In this document: positions 21,541 to 61,048 of the stretch, one piece after another
How positions within the stretch are numbered: the first letter of the stretch is position 1
Layout of the letters: every line of letters starts with the position of its first letter
Assembly (NCBI GenBank): GCA_009760855.2
Contig: WPIO01000120.1
Span: 436,001 to 500,000 of the forward strand
Source: Cristatella mucedo
Lineage: Eukaryota > Bryozoa > Phylactolaemata > Cristatellidae
Reading direction: 5' to 3'
DNA: 64,000 nucleotides
The notes under the pieces: generated by a model
What the model was told of the DNA's origin: nothing
Databases searched by the model: none
What the model saw: the letters and a program-made list of their open reading frames with translations, nothing else
Translations under genes and position numbers: made by a program

Positions 21541-22846
21541 AGCTGCTTCGGTCAGCATCCCGAGAGCTATACGGCTGCAGGACTTGCCTGCGTCCAGGTA
21601 AGTACGGAAAAATCAACGGAGCGCTCTACCCCTGCGGGCGGACACCGTGGACAAAGCAACACACTTAACTACTAACAACGATCAGCAGCTGCTGATCAGG
21701 GTGCTTTACCATTGCAGCGTCGATGTGCAGTTCTTTTAATTTTTCTGAAGGCAGCTATACATTCTTTAGACTACTCTAGCTGGCTTGGACAATAAAGGCA
21801 TAAGCTGTCAATAAGAGTCGCAGTACAAGGATCGTGGGTTCGAGCCCTGTCGCATGCATGCAACGCCAGAAGCTTAGGGAGGAGGCGTGTGTCTCCACTT
21901 ACCTAGTGGCATCGCCCGCTCCTGAATCCAAGTACGTTGAGCTGAGTGTGCAATAAGCAGTTCGCCTTAGTAACAGCACTTCAGTTGCTAAGCAGCTACC
22001 GATACCGAGGGGTCAAGTTCGTTGGTGGCAGCTCGACCTCGGTACCAAGCACAAATAGAATATTGTACTGAACATATTTCGCAAACCCATATTGTCGTGT
22101 TGCGTCTTGTCCGGTCTTATCCACACGCTCCTCAAAAACATGCCCAGGGTCAAGCCCTCGACCTGTCCTTATATACATGGCGCTATTACATGTGGACTAA
22201 TCTCTTCACATGAGGCACTTCCACCTATGTAAGGCGTTAACCTCTTAGACTAAAGGCATGAAAACCAAGGTTACTTCAGGCTCTCGGTGGCCTCCGAAGA
22301 ACCCCCAAGTGCCCCAATCCCTGCTTCTAGTTGCTAACAAAGAAATAGGAACACTTATAACTCAACCGAATACACTTTTGTGTAAGTATCCGAAATCTAC
22401 AGTCCCCCATCTCCAACCTTCACGCCTACAGCCCACTTAAGAACTCCTGCCGTCGCCAAATACCGGCGTGAATGCCTGCCCAGCACGGCTAATGCTCAAA
22501 CCGGGTGCCGGGTCGCAAGCTGGCTGACATGGCTGATTTCCTGAATGACTCCCTCTGGCTCGTCTTTTGCCGCAATCCGTTTCAAATTGACTGTCTTGGC
22601 TGTTCAAAGCTCCAATTATATTGCTGCATAACCTTCACGTCTTAGAATGTACTGTAAACACATTTTTCGCGTTCAATCTTGGGCTATGCATGTGTAGCCC
22701 GGCCTTGATCGCAATTGGTTTTAATTTGACTAGGAATTGGCTTCTCAAAGAAAGCTCCTATTACTATGTCATATTCAATTTGGCAGTGCACTTTAAAGTG
22801 CAACCAATTGTGTGCAACTATAAAGACACAGGTAATCTGCGGAGGA
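21541..22846. other. No gene recognised
   Basis: Contains only short ORFs and a partial tRNA-SINE trace at about 21790-21870 (CGTGGGTTCGAGCCC). Nothing else can be supported. Confidence 0.5.
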
Positions 22847-22983
22847 GGATGGCGAGCTCTTGGGCGCTCCAGGGAAGAACCGCCGATCGGAAGCCGTTGT
22901 GTCCACAGGTAATTGGTCTGGTAAACCTTGATGGCTCACCAGGAAAGGTGGTTGCTTTTCATGACATCAGTCCTGAGGTCGAA

Positions 22984-24515
22984 TGTAACGCCCTGCTTGC
23001 CTTGGCGGAATTTTAGCGCGAACAAGAGCTGTTCGGAGGCGGGCTAGAACTCCTTTGTCCTGGAGCAGTGAGCCAGAGAGAAGCGTCAGTGTGGTTAGAG
23101 AGCAAGAGCTTAATAGAAAGCCAGGAAGCTCTCTGACCAGCGGTGGCGATTCGGCCTTTAGAATTGGTCCGAAACCCGCGGGAGCTGCTGATTGATGTTG
23201 GCTTGCTGGCCTGTCAACCTTCGCCATCACTCTGTCCTAAAAGAATCGTCTGGAACCCATTCGCCATTCAAGCTGGACAGAGGGGACATTCCAGTGGCCT
23301 AGTGCCGGTATTAATTCCTTACCGTAATGGGCCCTGTTGTCGGGCCCAATACCACCAAGCTCTTGCCCCATTGTCTCAGCTAAGTATTTAAGAGTCGAGC
23401 GACGCTCGCTCTGGGTCTTTTGTTTTTGGTCTCTTCTGGTCTTCTGTCCGGCTCTGCGCTTCGACGCCGTCGGACTCGTTTCTCTGAAAGCGAGGGAGGA
23501 GGGCGGGCTGTTCACCGGCAATTGACGGAACAGGACGAGACAACACTAGGAGGATTCGGAGGACTCCACCGAATACGGTCGTATCGCGCCCGAGCTGGCA
23601 TTTTGTGTTTCTTTCGTGTTTTGTGTGTGCGCGCTATTACGCGGTCTCGGCATAGGGATTTTCCGGGACGAGCTAGACGTAGTTGGTGTTTGTGGAGTCC
23701 TAGTACTCCGGTTAGGGATTAGGCTCCAGTTGGAGCTCTGTCTACTTGGGGCTTTCCCAGTGTAGACGAAAGTAGCCAAAGTGTGGAGACGTGTTTCCTC
23801 CACAGGAGTGCTTGAGTTGGCGTGTGTGAAGTATTCCTGCCGCACTGGTGGAAACCGAGTTCTAGTTCTCCGGTCAGGGTTTAGGCTCGGGTTCGGGCTC
23901 TGTCTAGTTGGGGTCGTTTCCCATTATACAGGTAAGCAGCCCCAGTGTGGAGAAGTATTTCTTCCGCAAGAGTGCTTAAGGTGGCGTGTGTGGAGTATTC
24001 CTGCCGTACTGGTGTAAACCAAGTCCTCGTTCTCCATTTAGGGTTTAGGCTCCGGTTTGCGCTCCAGTGTGGAGAAGTATTCCCTCCGCAAGAGTGCTTA
24101 AGTTGGCGTGTTTGGGGTATTCCTTCCGCCCAGGTGGAAACGGAGTCCTAGTTCTCTGGTTAGGGCTTACGCTCCGGTTCGCGCTCAATGTGGAGAAGTA
24201 TTCCCTCCGCAAAAGTGTTGGTGCTGTTGAGAATGTGCGAGGAGTGTGGAGATAAAACTGAGCTAGACGCGAAGCGACTTTGTGCGCTTGCGAATAAAGT
24301 TCAGTAAAATACCCAATTTGTGAGTCTCGCTTTCCAATTCACGCCGTGGACTTACGACCCCCTTTAGTAACGGTAAGCAGGTCGGCGCCAGAAACGCTCG
24401 TTTCGTCATGGCCAGCTTATTGCGCGTAGGCGCGCACCGAACGGCAGTAGGCGCTAGGCTACGCCGCTAGGTAAGCGGCAGGTCTAGCCTACTCCGCCGA
24501 GCCTTTGGCGTTACA
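22984..24515 (+). mobile_element. Solo LTR-like TGTA...TTACA repeat, copy 2
   Basis: 1532 bp, starting TGTAACGCCCTGC and ending TTTGGCGTTACA, with 9-bp inverted ends TGTAACGCC. An AATAAA near 24291 precedes the last roughly 220 bp. Internal tandem repeats (23781-24250) account for its extra length over the minus-strand copy. It interrupts a SINE-2. Target duplication is not clear here. No coding potential. Confidence 0.75.
23781..24250 (+). repeat. Tandem repeat inside LTR-like copy 2, period about 122 bp
   Basis: GTGTGGAGAAGTATT-type starts occur at 23945, 24067 and 24189, with a longer related unit at 23781. Each unit contains CCGCAAGAGTGCTTAAG-like and GTTCTCCGGTTAGGG-like blocks. Confidence 0.85.
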
Positions 24516-24908
24516 CTTAGGTTCGTACCCTGTGATGGTCGATTTTTTATTGCCGCAGCAAGCGGTGGTGATAGCCGTTAAGGCTCTTCTGTCGCTATAC
24601 AAAAGAGCTAGTGTATTTTATCTGGCTCTCCGTGGACCCCTCGGAGAAGCCGGAAACATCACAGAAATGAAGCACACGTGCCGAGGGGTCTCAGTCACAC
24701 TTGCAGAATTCATAATTCTTGAATGAAACCTGGCAGCATGCTTTCTAAGATTATGCGAATGGTTGAATGAATGTTAAAGACTATATAACATGATCAAGTT
24801 TTAAATGTAGCCTGAGATTCGCTTGCAGTACATAAACACAGCATATTGCCTGCGTGTTCAGACGATCTACAAATTGTGTTGGCTGCAGTGATCCTGTGGA
24901 GGTATAAG

Positions 24909-25975
24909 TGTAACGCTGAAGGCTCGGCGGAGTAGGCCTAACCTACCGCCCGATGCCGTTCGGTGCGCGTCTACGTGCAATAAGCATGCTGCCACGAAAC
25001 GAGCGTTTCTAGCGCTGACCTACTTACCATTACTAAAGGGGGTCGTGAGTCCGCGGCGTGAGTTAGAAAGCGAGACACACAAATTGGGGATTTTACTGAG
25101 CTTTACTCGCAAGCGCACAAAGTCGCTGCACGTCTAGCTCAGTTTTATCTCCACACTCCTTACACGCTCTCGACAGCTCAAGCGCTCTTGCGGAGGAAAC
25201 ACGTCTCCACATTTAAGGCTCCCTGCTTCTCTAGGGGAAACGGCCGAAATAGACAAAGGAGCCCGAACCAATGGAATATCTCACACCATACCAGCTACGT
25301 TTAGATCGTACTGGCAAATCTTTATGCCGAGACCACGTGGGAGCGCGCACACACAAAACACAAAAGAAACACAAAATGCTAGCTCGGGCGTGATACGACC
25401 GTATTCGGTGGAGTCCATCGAATTCTCCTAGCGCTGTCTCGTCCTGACCCGTCGATAGCCGGCGAACAGTCCACGCTCCTCCATGCTTTCAGAGAAACGA
25501 GTCCGACGGCGTCGAAGCGAGGCCGAAGAGAGGAGCCGAACATAAGACCAAGAACGAGCGTCGCTCGACTCTTAAATACTTAGCTGAGACTATGGGGCAA
25601 GAGCTTAGTGGTATTGGGCCCGACACCATGGCCCATTACGGCAAGGAATTAATACCGCCACTAGGCCACTGGAAGGGCACCTTCTTCCAGCTTGAATGCT
25701 GAATGGGTTCCAGACGAATCCTAGCGTACAGGGTGATGGTGGAGGTTGACAGGCCAGCCAACATCAATTAGCAGCTCACGCGGGTATCAGACCAATTCTA
25801 AAGGCCGAATCGCTACCGCTGGTCTCAGAGCTTCCTGGCTCGCTCTTAAGCTCTTGCTCTCTAACCGCACTGGCGCTCCTCTCTGGCTCACTGCTCCAGG
25901 ACAAGGAGTTCTAGGCCGGCCGCCGAACAGCTCTTGTTCACGCCAAAATTAAGCCAAGGCCAGCAGGGCGCTACA
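24909..25975 (-). mobile_element. Solo LTR-like TGTA...TTACA repeat, copy 3, reverse orientation
   Basis: 1067 bp, the reverse complement of copy 2 without most of the 122-bp units. TAAG flanks it at 24905-24908 and 25976-25979, a 4-bp target duplication. With copy 2 it forms an inverted repeat with about 1 kb arms and a 393-bp spacer. Confidence 0.8.
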
Positions 25976-26459
25976 TAAGTTCTACGAAACGAGTTTAATT
26001 TTAAGTGACCGTTCATCGGATTTAAAAAAACACGAGTCCCCTTCCTATTTGTTGCAACAGATAAACCTGCCTTGACTGTACTTGTTTGTATTACTAATGC
26101 AGGTTGAAGCATGCTTACAAGCGAAACGTTCCGCCACTGCTCCGTAGAGCTTAACAAAATTCACACATTGGCGCAAAATCAGAAAGTACTCCATGAAAGT
26201 CTGCTGGAGATGGTGTACGGTAGTTGTAAGAGGTAGAAAATAGCCCTAAAGCTTGAGCAAAGCCTGATTGGGACTAGCATAGCGTGTTCGATGCTTCCCA
26301 ATGCCTGTCAGTAAATGTGCGAAATTACGTGGACATTTCCAGATTACCATTAAACGCATTTGATTTCTATGCCTCATAAAATGATGTAATTACAATTTTA
26401 AAAAAAAGTGAGACGTTATACCTGATGTGTTCTTAAGCTTTTTACAGCCTATGTGTGGT
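25976..26459. other. No gene recognised
   Basis: Unassigned AT-rich sequence between the LTR-like repeat and the tandem array. It may hold further decayed monomers. Confidence 0.4.
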
Positions 26460-27487
26460 CAATTTGCAACGGATTGCAGAAGATTGGTGTATTGGCTAGC
26501 GCCATCGCCGTTGATTGCAATACAGTGACCGAGAGCTAGAATCAACAGTGGCATTTCCGAGGTGTTCCCAAATAGATTATGTAGTAACGAGAAACATTAA
26601 TTAGGGTGTCACCAAGCAGTTACTGGTCTATTTTTAACGGACCGTATATAGCTTCCCGTATTTTACCTCGCTACTGCCGTCGATTGCCGTCCATTCTCCT
26701 CGAATGCACGTTCACAATTAGTTGAAAGGATGCGGCTGCACTTTTCATACAGGGCATTGCGATAGGCAATAAACTTCTCCCACCAGCTTTGCTTATAATT
26801 GTAACAGACCATCAAACATTGACACTTGGTTTCGGGCCATTGCCGTTGATTGCCATGTGTTATCCAAGGTTGAAGGCCCATAATTGGTTGACAGTATGTG
26901 CACAGTATAGGCACAATACACTACTGTAAAATAATAATTGGAGCTTCGAATGGCAGTTCTCTAGTTGATTTGAAAAAGATTGTGGTAGAAGAAGGCCCAT
27001 TGCCGTTGATTGCCATTGATTACCCTCGATTGTGCGCTCAGCTCACGATTGTTTACATGGGTGTGACTATGCTTTAAATACAGTTTGTTGCAATACGAAA
27101 GACAATTTGGAGAAACTTCTCCCAGCAATTGTCGGTCTATTTTTAACAGACCGCTATGGATTGGCGTATGGTTCCGGGCTATTGCCATCGATTGCCATAC
27201 ATTGCCGTCAATTGGAAAAGCACGATGAGTGCAAATTATGTGAGCGAGCACAATTTGGTGTTACGTGGAATGAGAGTTGTAGTTTAGCTTTTTCAATCTT
27301 ATCGATTTTTCAAGGACTGAGGTATCGGTGCCGAACTTTAGTGTCGATTGCCATGCGTTGCTAACAATTAACGAGCAAGCAGTTTGAAATGTCATTGCTT
27401 CATTTCGGACACAGCGAAATTCTATATCCAATGACCTTTGGGGCTTGGCACTGCATATTTCTCAGCGGTTGGCCCCGGATTGTGGTG

Positions 27488-27625
27488 CCGAGCTGGTTTG
27501 GTCCAGCAGTGAAGGTGCTCGCCCCCGACCACGGTCTGGCTGAGGTCGTGGGCTCGAGCCCGGAGGCATACGTGAAGCGCCTGAATAGAGATTAAGTTCT
27601 CTTGGGGCGCTATACAAATGACATA
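27488..27625 (+). mobile_element. SINE-1 copy in the tandem array
   Basis: tRNA-like head (CTGGTTTGGTCCAGCAGTGAAGG), B box GGGCTCGAGCCC, and tail GAAGCGCCTGAATAGAGATT with CTCTTGGGGCGCTATACAAATG. One of the best-preserved copies. Confidence 0.85.
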
Positions 27626-29009
27626 TTTTATATATACATATAATGACCCGGGCCATTGCCATAGATTGCCATACATTTCTCCCAATTGTAAGTGCTAGAT
27701 TTGGTTAAAAGGATGTAGTTGCCCTTAAACACAGTTTACTGTGATACGCAAAAAAAGTTTGAGCTTGGCTGAGATACTTTGTGGTGATTTTCGATGGATT
27801 GTAATATAGTGTCTTTTTGACCCGGCCATATCCGTCGATTTGGAGTGCCCAAGATTGATTTGCAGTGCCCAAGTTTGAACGCACACAGTGAGCTGAAAGT
27901 ATGTGAGCGCTCAGTGCGAGATTACGTGGAAGGATAATTATAGCTTCCTGCATCAGATTTCTAGTCGATTTGCCACGGATTTCGGTATTAGCCCCTGCCA
28001 TCGCTTCCGATTGCCGTGCATTGCTAGCAATTAACGGGCAAAATAGCTTGAAAACTTCTAGATTTTACATTGAACACAACGAAATGTTAAATGCAATGAC
28101 AATTGGAGCTTCGCTAATCTAATTTGTGATCGATTTGCCACAGATTCTAGTAGAATTTTGCTTCAAGCCTAGCCGTTGCAGTAGATTAGCAAGTGTTGCC
28201 CGATATTGTTGGTCAAAATGGTGTGGTTTTACTTTAAACAGGGGTGGTTTGTAATATGCATTCAAAATTGGGAGCATTAAGAGCCATATTTCTCGGCATT
28301 TTGTAGCTGAATGCAGTGGATTGTAGTTTCGGCAGACCATTGTAGTCGGTTGTATCGGGATAGTTGAGTCAATTGTAGTGAAATAGTGGCAGTGCACTAA
28401 GCACCAAGATTAGAGCAACGTGTAATCACAATTAGAGTTTTAAGTGTACGCTTTCTGGTCTTTTTTGACGGATTTCGGTATTGGCCCTAGCAATTGCAGT
28501 GCATTGCTGCAAAATGGTCGAGGCGATTGTTAAATTGAGCGAGTTCACAATAACCGATGAGAAGAGCAATGTGCAATCATATTTAGAACTTCTAGTGTAC
28601 GAATTATTGTTGCTTTGTGGTGGATTGCAGTACGGGACCAGGCCGTTGCAGTGCATTGCATGAGGCAAACAAACAATGGAGTGAAATTTTATGATTGCAC
28701 TTTGAACTAGTCCAGTCGTATATGCAATGGAGAGCCTCCTGTTTACGATTTGAGGATGATGGATTAGAGTGGATTGCAGTATTTACCCAGGCTATTTCGG
28801 GCGATTACCACACATTGCCAAAGAGAGCGTACCCACCATACTTGAATTTATGTAGTGGGCATACTACGCCGAAATCTATTTCTAGACGTTTAATGGTGGA
28901 TTGCGGTTTTGGCCCTGGCCACTGCAGTCGAGGGTAATGCATTGTACGAGAACGCCCGTGCCAATGCAAGTGAAATTGTGTTAGCACAATCGTCACCGGT
29001 TGTACTGAC

Positions 29010-29190
29010 ACAATATCATGCTGACCCTGTGCACGTCACCCCCTAACCATGTTATTCATGTTGTTTCTTCATCAAGCATGAGTTTACTCACCATTTAATT
29101 GCATTTACCTTTGCAGCAAATGTAAAGCGCCTAGAAAGAGATTTAGTTCTCCGAGGGCGCTTTATCAAGTGCATCATTATAATTAATACT
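29010..29190 (+). mobile_element. LINE 3'-end fragment
   Basis: LINE 3' UTR (CATGCTGACCCTGTGCACG, CCATGTTATTCATGTTG) and the terminal GCAAATGTAAAGCGCC...GGGCGCTTTATCAAGTG followed by ATT-rich DNA. Same family as 47164-49510, inserted in the tandem array. Confidence 0.8.
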
Positions 29191-29660
29191 ATTACTGACA
29201 TAAGCAATGAAAAAAACTCATCGAACGGGATTTCTTTCTTTTTACGACGGAATGGGGTGAATTGGGGTAGATTTAGATATTGGCCCGGACTGCTGCTACC
29301 TATTTCAGTGGACTTCATGAGAACGCCGGAGCGAGTTCCCACGAGATTTTGTGAATACATGTATATGCATCGTAGTTTCATATTCCAAACTTGTTCGACC
29401 TTTGTGCAGCTGATGTGTGGTATATTTGAGGCGAACGTAAGTATTTTGCAGGGGATTGTGGGACAGACCTGTCTTTGGAGCTCATTTGCACGAGTGTGGG
29501 CACACGATGACTAGCAATTTGGTGGATAGATAACATCGAAGATGTACAACAATATCCACTCAAACTTTGAGCTCGGCTAATGTCCTGTCGAATTTGCAAC
29601 ATTAATTTAGATTTCGGTGGATTGTGGCAATTCGTCGAACCTACTGATCTACCACATTCT

Positions 29661-31582
29661 TTGTTTGGGCAAAAGGTCACCTACCCGGCAACTAGCTCAC
29701 ACAGAGGTTAGACTGTCCGAGATCTTTCCATTTGGAAAGGCAATTAACCCCAATCTACACTGAGCCTTCCCACTACCGTCCTAATCTCGTCACTATAAGT
29801 CTAATTAGCTCTGGGAGGCATTAAATCGCCAGACAGTCTTCGTTCAGTCATGCTTTTTTCTGCCTAGTACTTGCTGCCGTGACCTCACGCCTACCTCCTC
29901 TCCAGGGGCAGAGATGTCTGATGGCATAGTAATCATTCGTCTCCAAATCATTCCCATGTGGCTATAGGCTACACGTATAAAGCACCAGAACAGAGATCAA
30001 GTTCTATCATAAAAGCTAGGTAAGATATCAGCAATAATGGAGGATTGTCAACTCTTGGGTTATTGATCCAATGCTTGCTTTAGACACCATGTGAACAAGA
30101 AAAGTGACTGCTTCTTGAGCAAAATACACTTTCTAACCGACGACTGAGAGCTGTATGACCTCAACAGTCTTAGAACTATATCAGATTCGGTACGGTGGCA
30201 ATCACAAGTTCAGTGAAAGCCATGATATGACCATTAATGAGGCCCTCGATCACTTGCTGAAATATCACAGGGCAGTATTGAGTTCTAACGGCTTTGGAAG
30301 CAGTTTAACGGAGCACAATGTGAAGTAAATGCTGTAACTGATCTGCCTGCTTCAGGCACCTTGGCTTCCGATGCAGCCATTCTCCTAGGCAGCTGCCGGC
30401 TCTCGAACGATTCAAGGCATGAAAAATGACTCGCGGCTGATGATGGCTAGCAAGCAGCAAATCAATACATGAGTGGCATCCATCGATCGGCACCCATCAA
30501 ACAAAGCTGCTGCCAGCAGTCGAGTGCATTTAGCACGGACGTGGTTCAGTGGTGATGCATGAGCAAAAGACTGGCTTTCGAGTGCTCGGGCGAGCGAGAG
30601 CAACAGCGAGATAGCAAGAGAGAGAGAGAGAGAGTGGATCCATCGATGGCAGCATAGTCGGTGGCAGCATAGTGAATAGACTGAGCTTAAAGATGTTCAT
30701 AAATGAAGCGGTGGAATTTGGTGTCGGAGACAGAAGAATTATCACTCGGTTGAGCTATCTAGCCTGACGACAGGTCTCCCCAGAGAACTGTTACGACACT
30801 TAAATTGCGTGGTACCCAGATGTCATGTTAAGGCTTCTAATAAACTTGGTTTATTAAAGCCGGTAGAGCATCTGCCCGCACTGGTTTGGCTCGAGGGGTA
30901 AGATGCCTGCCTATAACCTACCAGGTTTTCGGCTGGAGCCCTATGGCATAAGTGAAGCTGGAGATATAGTTCTCTTAGGGCCCAATAGAAATAAAATGCA
31001 TTTTTATTATCTGTTTAAAACTCCTATTAATGCTCCTAGGGACCAGTAACCGTTCATTACCAAAATAGAGGTGCTAGTGAGCTAAACTGTCGAGTCAACA
31101 GTGGTTTCTGTTTGACAAGCTAGGCTAGGATACACTATATTTCAAAATCATTGCTCAAAGAAAGGTATCCGGATATATATAAAAAACTAACAAGTGCCGA
31201 CTGACGTAATTTCAGGATATTTAGTGGTCCACGAGACTATAATAATCAGTTACACCAGAAATGAAAAGTGAATAAAATATATACAATAACGATAAGTTAG
31301 TCTTCATGACTATAGAGGATACAAGGAGGAGGCGGGCTGCTTCCAGCCGAAGAACTGCTTATTGCCATTGTCGATCTGTAGCCATTGGTTCACTTAAATG
31401 CGCCCTAGTCAGTTGCATGCACAACCAGACCGGTAACAGCATGAAGAAGAGGCAGGGCATGTGAGCGCTAGCCAGGTTTTTCATCTCAATCTGGGGCACA
31501 GCATAACGAGGCAAATCGAGGCTTTCGTTCAGGGCCACGAGCTGACTGCTGAGGAAGGACACAGTTGGCCGTCACCAATCGC
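29661..31582. other. Sequence downstream of ELP3; no gene recognised
   Basis: Partial SINE tails near 29970-30015 and at 30880-31005, a short GA run at about 30618-30636, and small ORFs without motifs. AATAAA on the minus strand at 31003-31008 is a distant candidate poly(A) signal for ELP3. Confidence 0.5.
30880..31005 (+). mobile_element. SINE-1 copy, diverged
   Basis: CTGGTTTGGCTCGAGGGGTAAG head, then GTGAAGCTGGAGATATAG and TTCTCTTAGGGCCCAATA, a degenerate form of the family tail. Confidence 0.7.
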
Positions 31583-58928
<27,346 letters not shown>

Positions 58929-59891
58929 AGCTTCCGACGAATCAATTAATCCCCAAGAACCACGCGTACGTACGAAACACACGCTTAACTAAAAAGGAAA
59001 AACCATGCTCGCCTTTTAAGGTGAAGGATGCTAATGCTGGGGGCGGGGCTGGGTGAACTGACTACCAGCGTTCAACTGACGCGTTGCGCGTGCTCTGACG
59101 TGTCCTGGCCGGCGGCCCATAATAAGACTCGGGTGCGACCAATTTTTTGAGGATAGGGAACAGGATTGGCCATCGGTTGCGAGCAGCTCAGCCCGATATC
59201 AATGGGTCGCCGTTGTGACAACCGTGCACGCAATGCTGGCCACTGGAGAACGCCCCTCATTCGCGGCAGCCGTCACGAACAATGTGCTTAGTCTGCTGAC
59301 CGAAGTTGCCGTTCATTTTTAGATCGCATAGTACCCAATTTCTTTGCTTAGAGACGCCGACGACAGTGCACTTTCTGTGACCTTATAGGGTACGCCGGCC
59401 CGGATATTGCCGCGCCTCGCACCTTTAGTAACCATGTGCTTGGGTGATGGTTGAAGTGCGAGTGCTCGAAATAAGAGGCAACGCAACTGCTGCGTGTCAA
59501 TCTACCGAATTTAGCGCAAGCATCGTTTTTATGACTACACCACACTCACTAGTTTGGATAGCGGCGAAACGCATGCAACATGTGGATATCTGCAGCTCTC
59601 CATACGCAAAATGTAAAGGGATAGCCGCAAGAAACATTAACAGCGTTTTACCGTATAAGAAAAAGCGGGGGAAAGGCTTATACTCCGGCTGATAAGGCAA
59701 GCGACTGCCGCCAGGTTTTTTGCACGCTAACAAAAGTGTAACCGCGCAGAAGCTCGTCCCCCGGCTCTCTACCGGTGGACGGTGTAGTGCAGCGCTTCAG
59801 CGAGGTTAAAACACAAGCAGTCACAACTGGGCACCGAAAGTGACAGTTTATTGTTGGCCTGTTAATAGTGGTTACGCGCCGGCGCAAGCAC

Positions 59892-60047
59892 TTTACGCGG
59901 CGCGAACCGGACCGACGGAGGTAACTGCACAAACTCCCAAAGCCATAGTATAACCAACTACCCTGTGCGTTTACGCGGCGCGTACCGGACCGACGGAGTT
60001 AACTGCACGAACTCCCGCAACCAGCGTATAATAAACTATCTTATGCG
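59892..60047. repeat. Tandem duplication, about 78-bp unit x2
   Basis: TTTACGCGGCGCG-ACCGGACC and GACGGAG-TAACTGCAC-AACTCCC occur at 59892 and again at 59970. Confidence 0.85.
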
Positions 60048-60304
60048 CGCGTCGCTAGCGATGGTCCCAACTCCGAAGGCGAACCGCTACAGCACCCCAA
60101 GACACGAGCAGCTAACTGAGTAGCCGGCACAACACAACTGTGCAGTCTAAGTTGCACTTAGCTGTTCGTCGCCGTAGGTTCGTCTCTCGTGCTCTCGAAG
60201 CGTAGTCTGGCATCGACTACCAAGCTGCAGCCACGAGCTCTCTCAGTCGTCCGATTATATTCTCTCTTGCCTTCCTTCGCGCGTAGCTGCTATTTCTACT
60301 TTAG

Positions 60305-60535
60305 CACGTTAGTCGGTGCGCATCCTGACCGCATCGTCTGCGCCGGGCTTCATTCTAACTTTAGCGCGCAGACCAGGAGCCGGGCCTGTCCTAGTCGAAC
60401 CCGCTAAGACAAGCACATTAGTCGCTCCATCTCCTAACCGCATCGCCTACATAAAGCTCCATTCTTACCTGAGCTACGTGGATCAGGAGGTGGGTCTGTG
60501 CTAGGCGCCCTAGTCGACCCCACTAAGGCAAGGGC
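60305..60535. repeat. Diverged tandem duplication, about 111-bp unit x2
   Basis: TTAGTCGGTGCGCATCCTGACCG and TTAGTCGCTCCATCTCCTAACCG open two related units. Each ends near CGACC/GAACC-CGCTAAG-CAAG. Confidence 0.65.
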
Positions 60536-61048
60536 TCCCATTGTGGCTAAGCTGAGAGCTGCCCCAGTGCAGAAGCACGTGCTCAGCGCACAGACTGGCA
60601 CACGGCGAAACCGTCCAAGATAGCAACTACGGTCAGGCCCACGCTTTACATAATGACCATGTCGCAATTTGCACAATATACTCGTGCGTACATAATCATA
60701 AATCCTGCTTCTCCCAAGCCTTGGCTTTTCAAAGCTATTTCACTAGCAGCTTTCAGTTCAAATTCAGCAGCCAAGCACATAGTTCATAATAGGGGTTCAG
60801 CTGTCAAGCTCATAGCTCATAATCGCGGGCACTGCATAGGTCGCACTCTGGTGCCGGAAATATGTCGTTAGCTGCGAAGTATGTCTTTGTCGTGTGGTTA
60901 GTATGAACTCACCCACCGGTAGGTGTAGAAAGCGACAGCTTATTGTAGGTGTGTTAACAGAACCCTATGAGACCCGGGTGCAAGCGTTGCGAATCGGCCC
61001 TACCTGGTTATGCAAGACAAGCGCCTCAGATCGAGACATAGCCGATGT

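Larger units (their letters stand above)
22847..24640 (+). mobile_element. SINE-2 copy split by an LTR-like insertion
   Basis: Left half 22847-22983 has the A-box part (GATGGCTCACCAGGAAAGG...TTGCTTTTCATGAC). Right half 24516-24640 has GGTTCGTACCCTGTGATGG and GCAAGCGGTGGTGATAGCCG. Together they match the intact SINE-2 at 54596-54765. The LTR-like repeat 22984-24515 lies between them. Confidence 0.75.
26460..29660. repeat. Decayed tandem array, monomer about 165 bp (satellite-like)
   Basis: Variants of GCCATTGCCGTTGATTGCC recur at about 26503, 26675, 26838, 27000, 27180, 27345, 27653, 27823, 27996, 28168, 28325, 28485, 28640 and 28785. Spacing is mostly 155-180 bp. Other blocks recur in register, such as GGAGCTTCG, CGATTTGCCACGGATTTCGG and TTTAAACACAGTTTG. 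A SINE-1 (27488-27625) and a LINE tail (29010-29190) are inserted. Monomers are strongly diverged, so the array is old. Its right edge is vague. Confidence 0.75.
59061..61048. other. Region beyond the ELP3 start; no gene confirmed
   Basis: GC-richer than the ELP3 introns, with ORFs of 60-85 codons lacking motifs. It contains two local duplications (59892-60047 and 60305-60535). ACCGGT-rich text near 59770-59890 resembles 60910-60990. Probably interior of a decayed LTR-type element next to the solo LTR that follows. Confidence 0.45.

Noticed and set aside
26460-29660. CRISPR-like spaced repeats
   Set aside because: Eukaryotic context, long diverged monomers without conserved short repeats and unique spacers. 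It is a decayed tandem array.
59444-59692. An 82-codon plus-strand ORF divergent from ELP3, possible bidirectional-promoter partner
   Set aside because: No recognisable domain, and no splice-compatible continuation seen.
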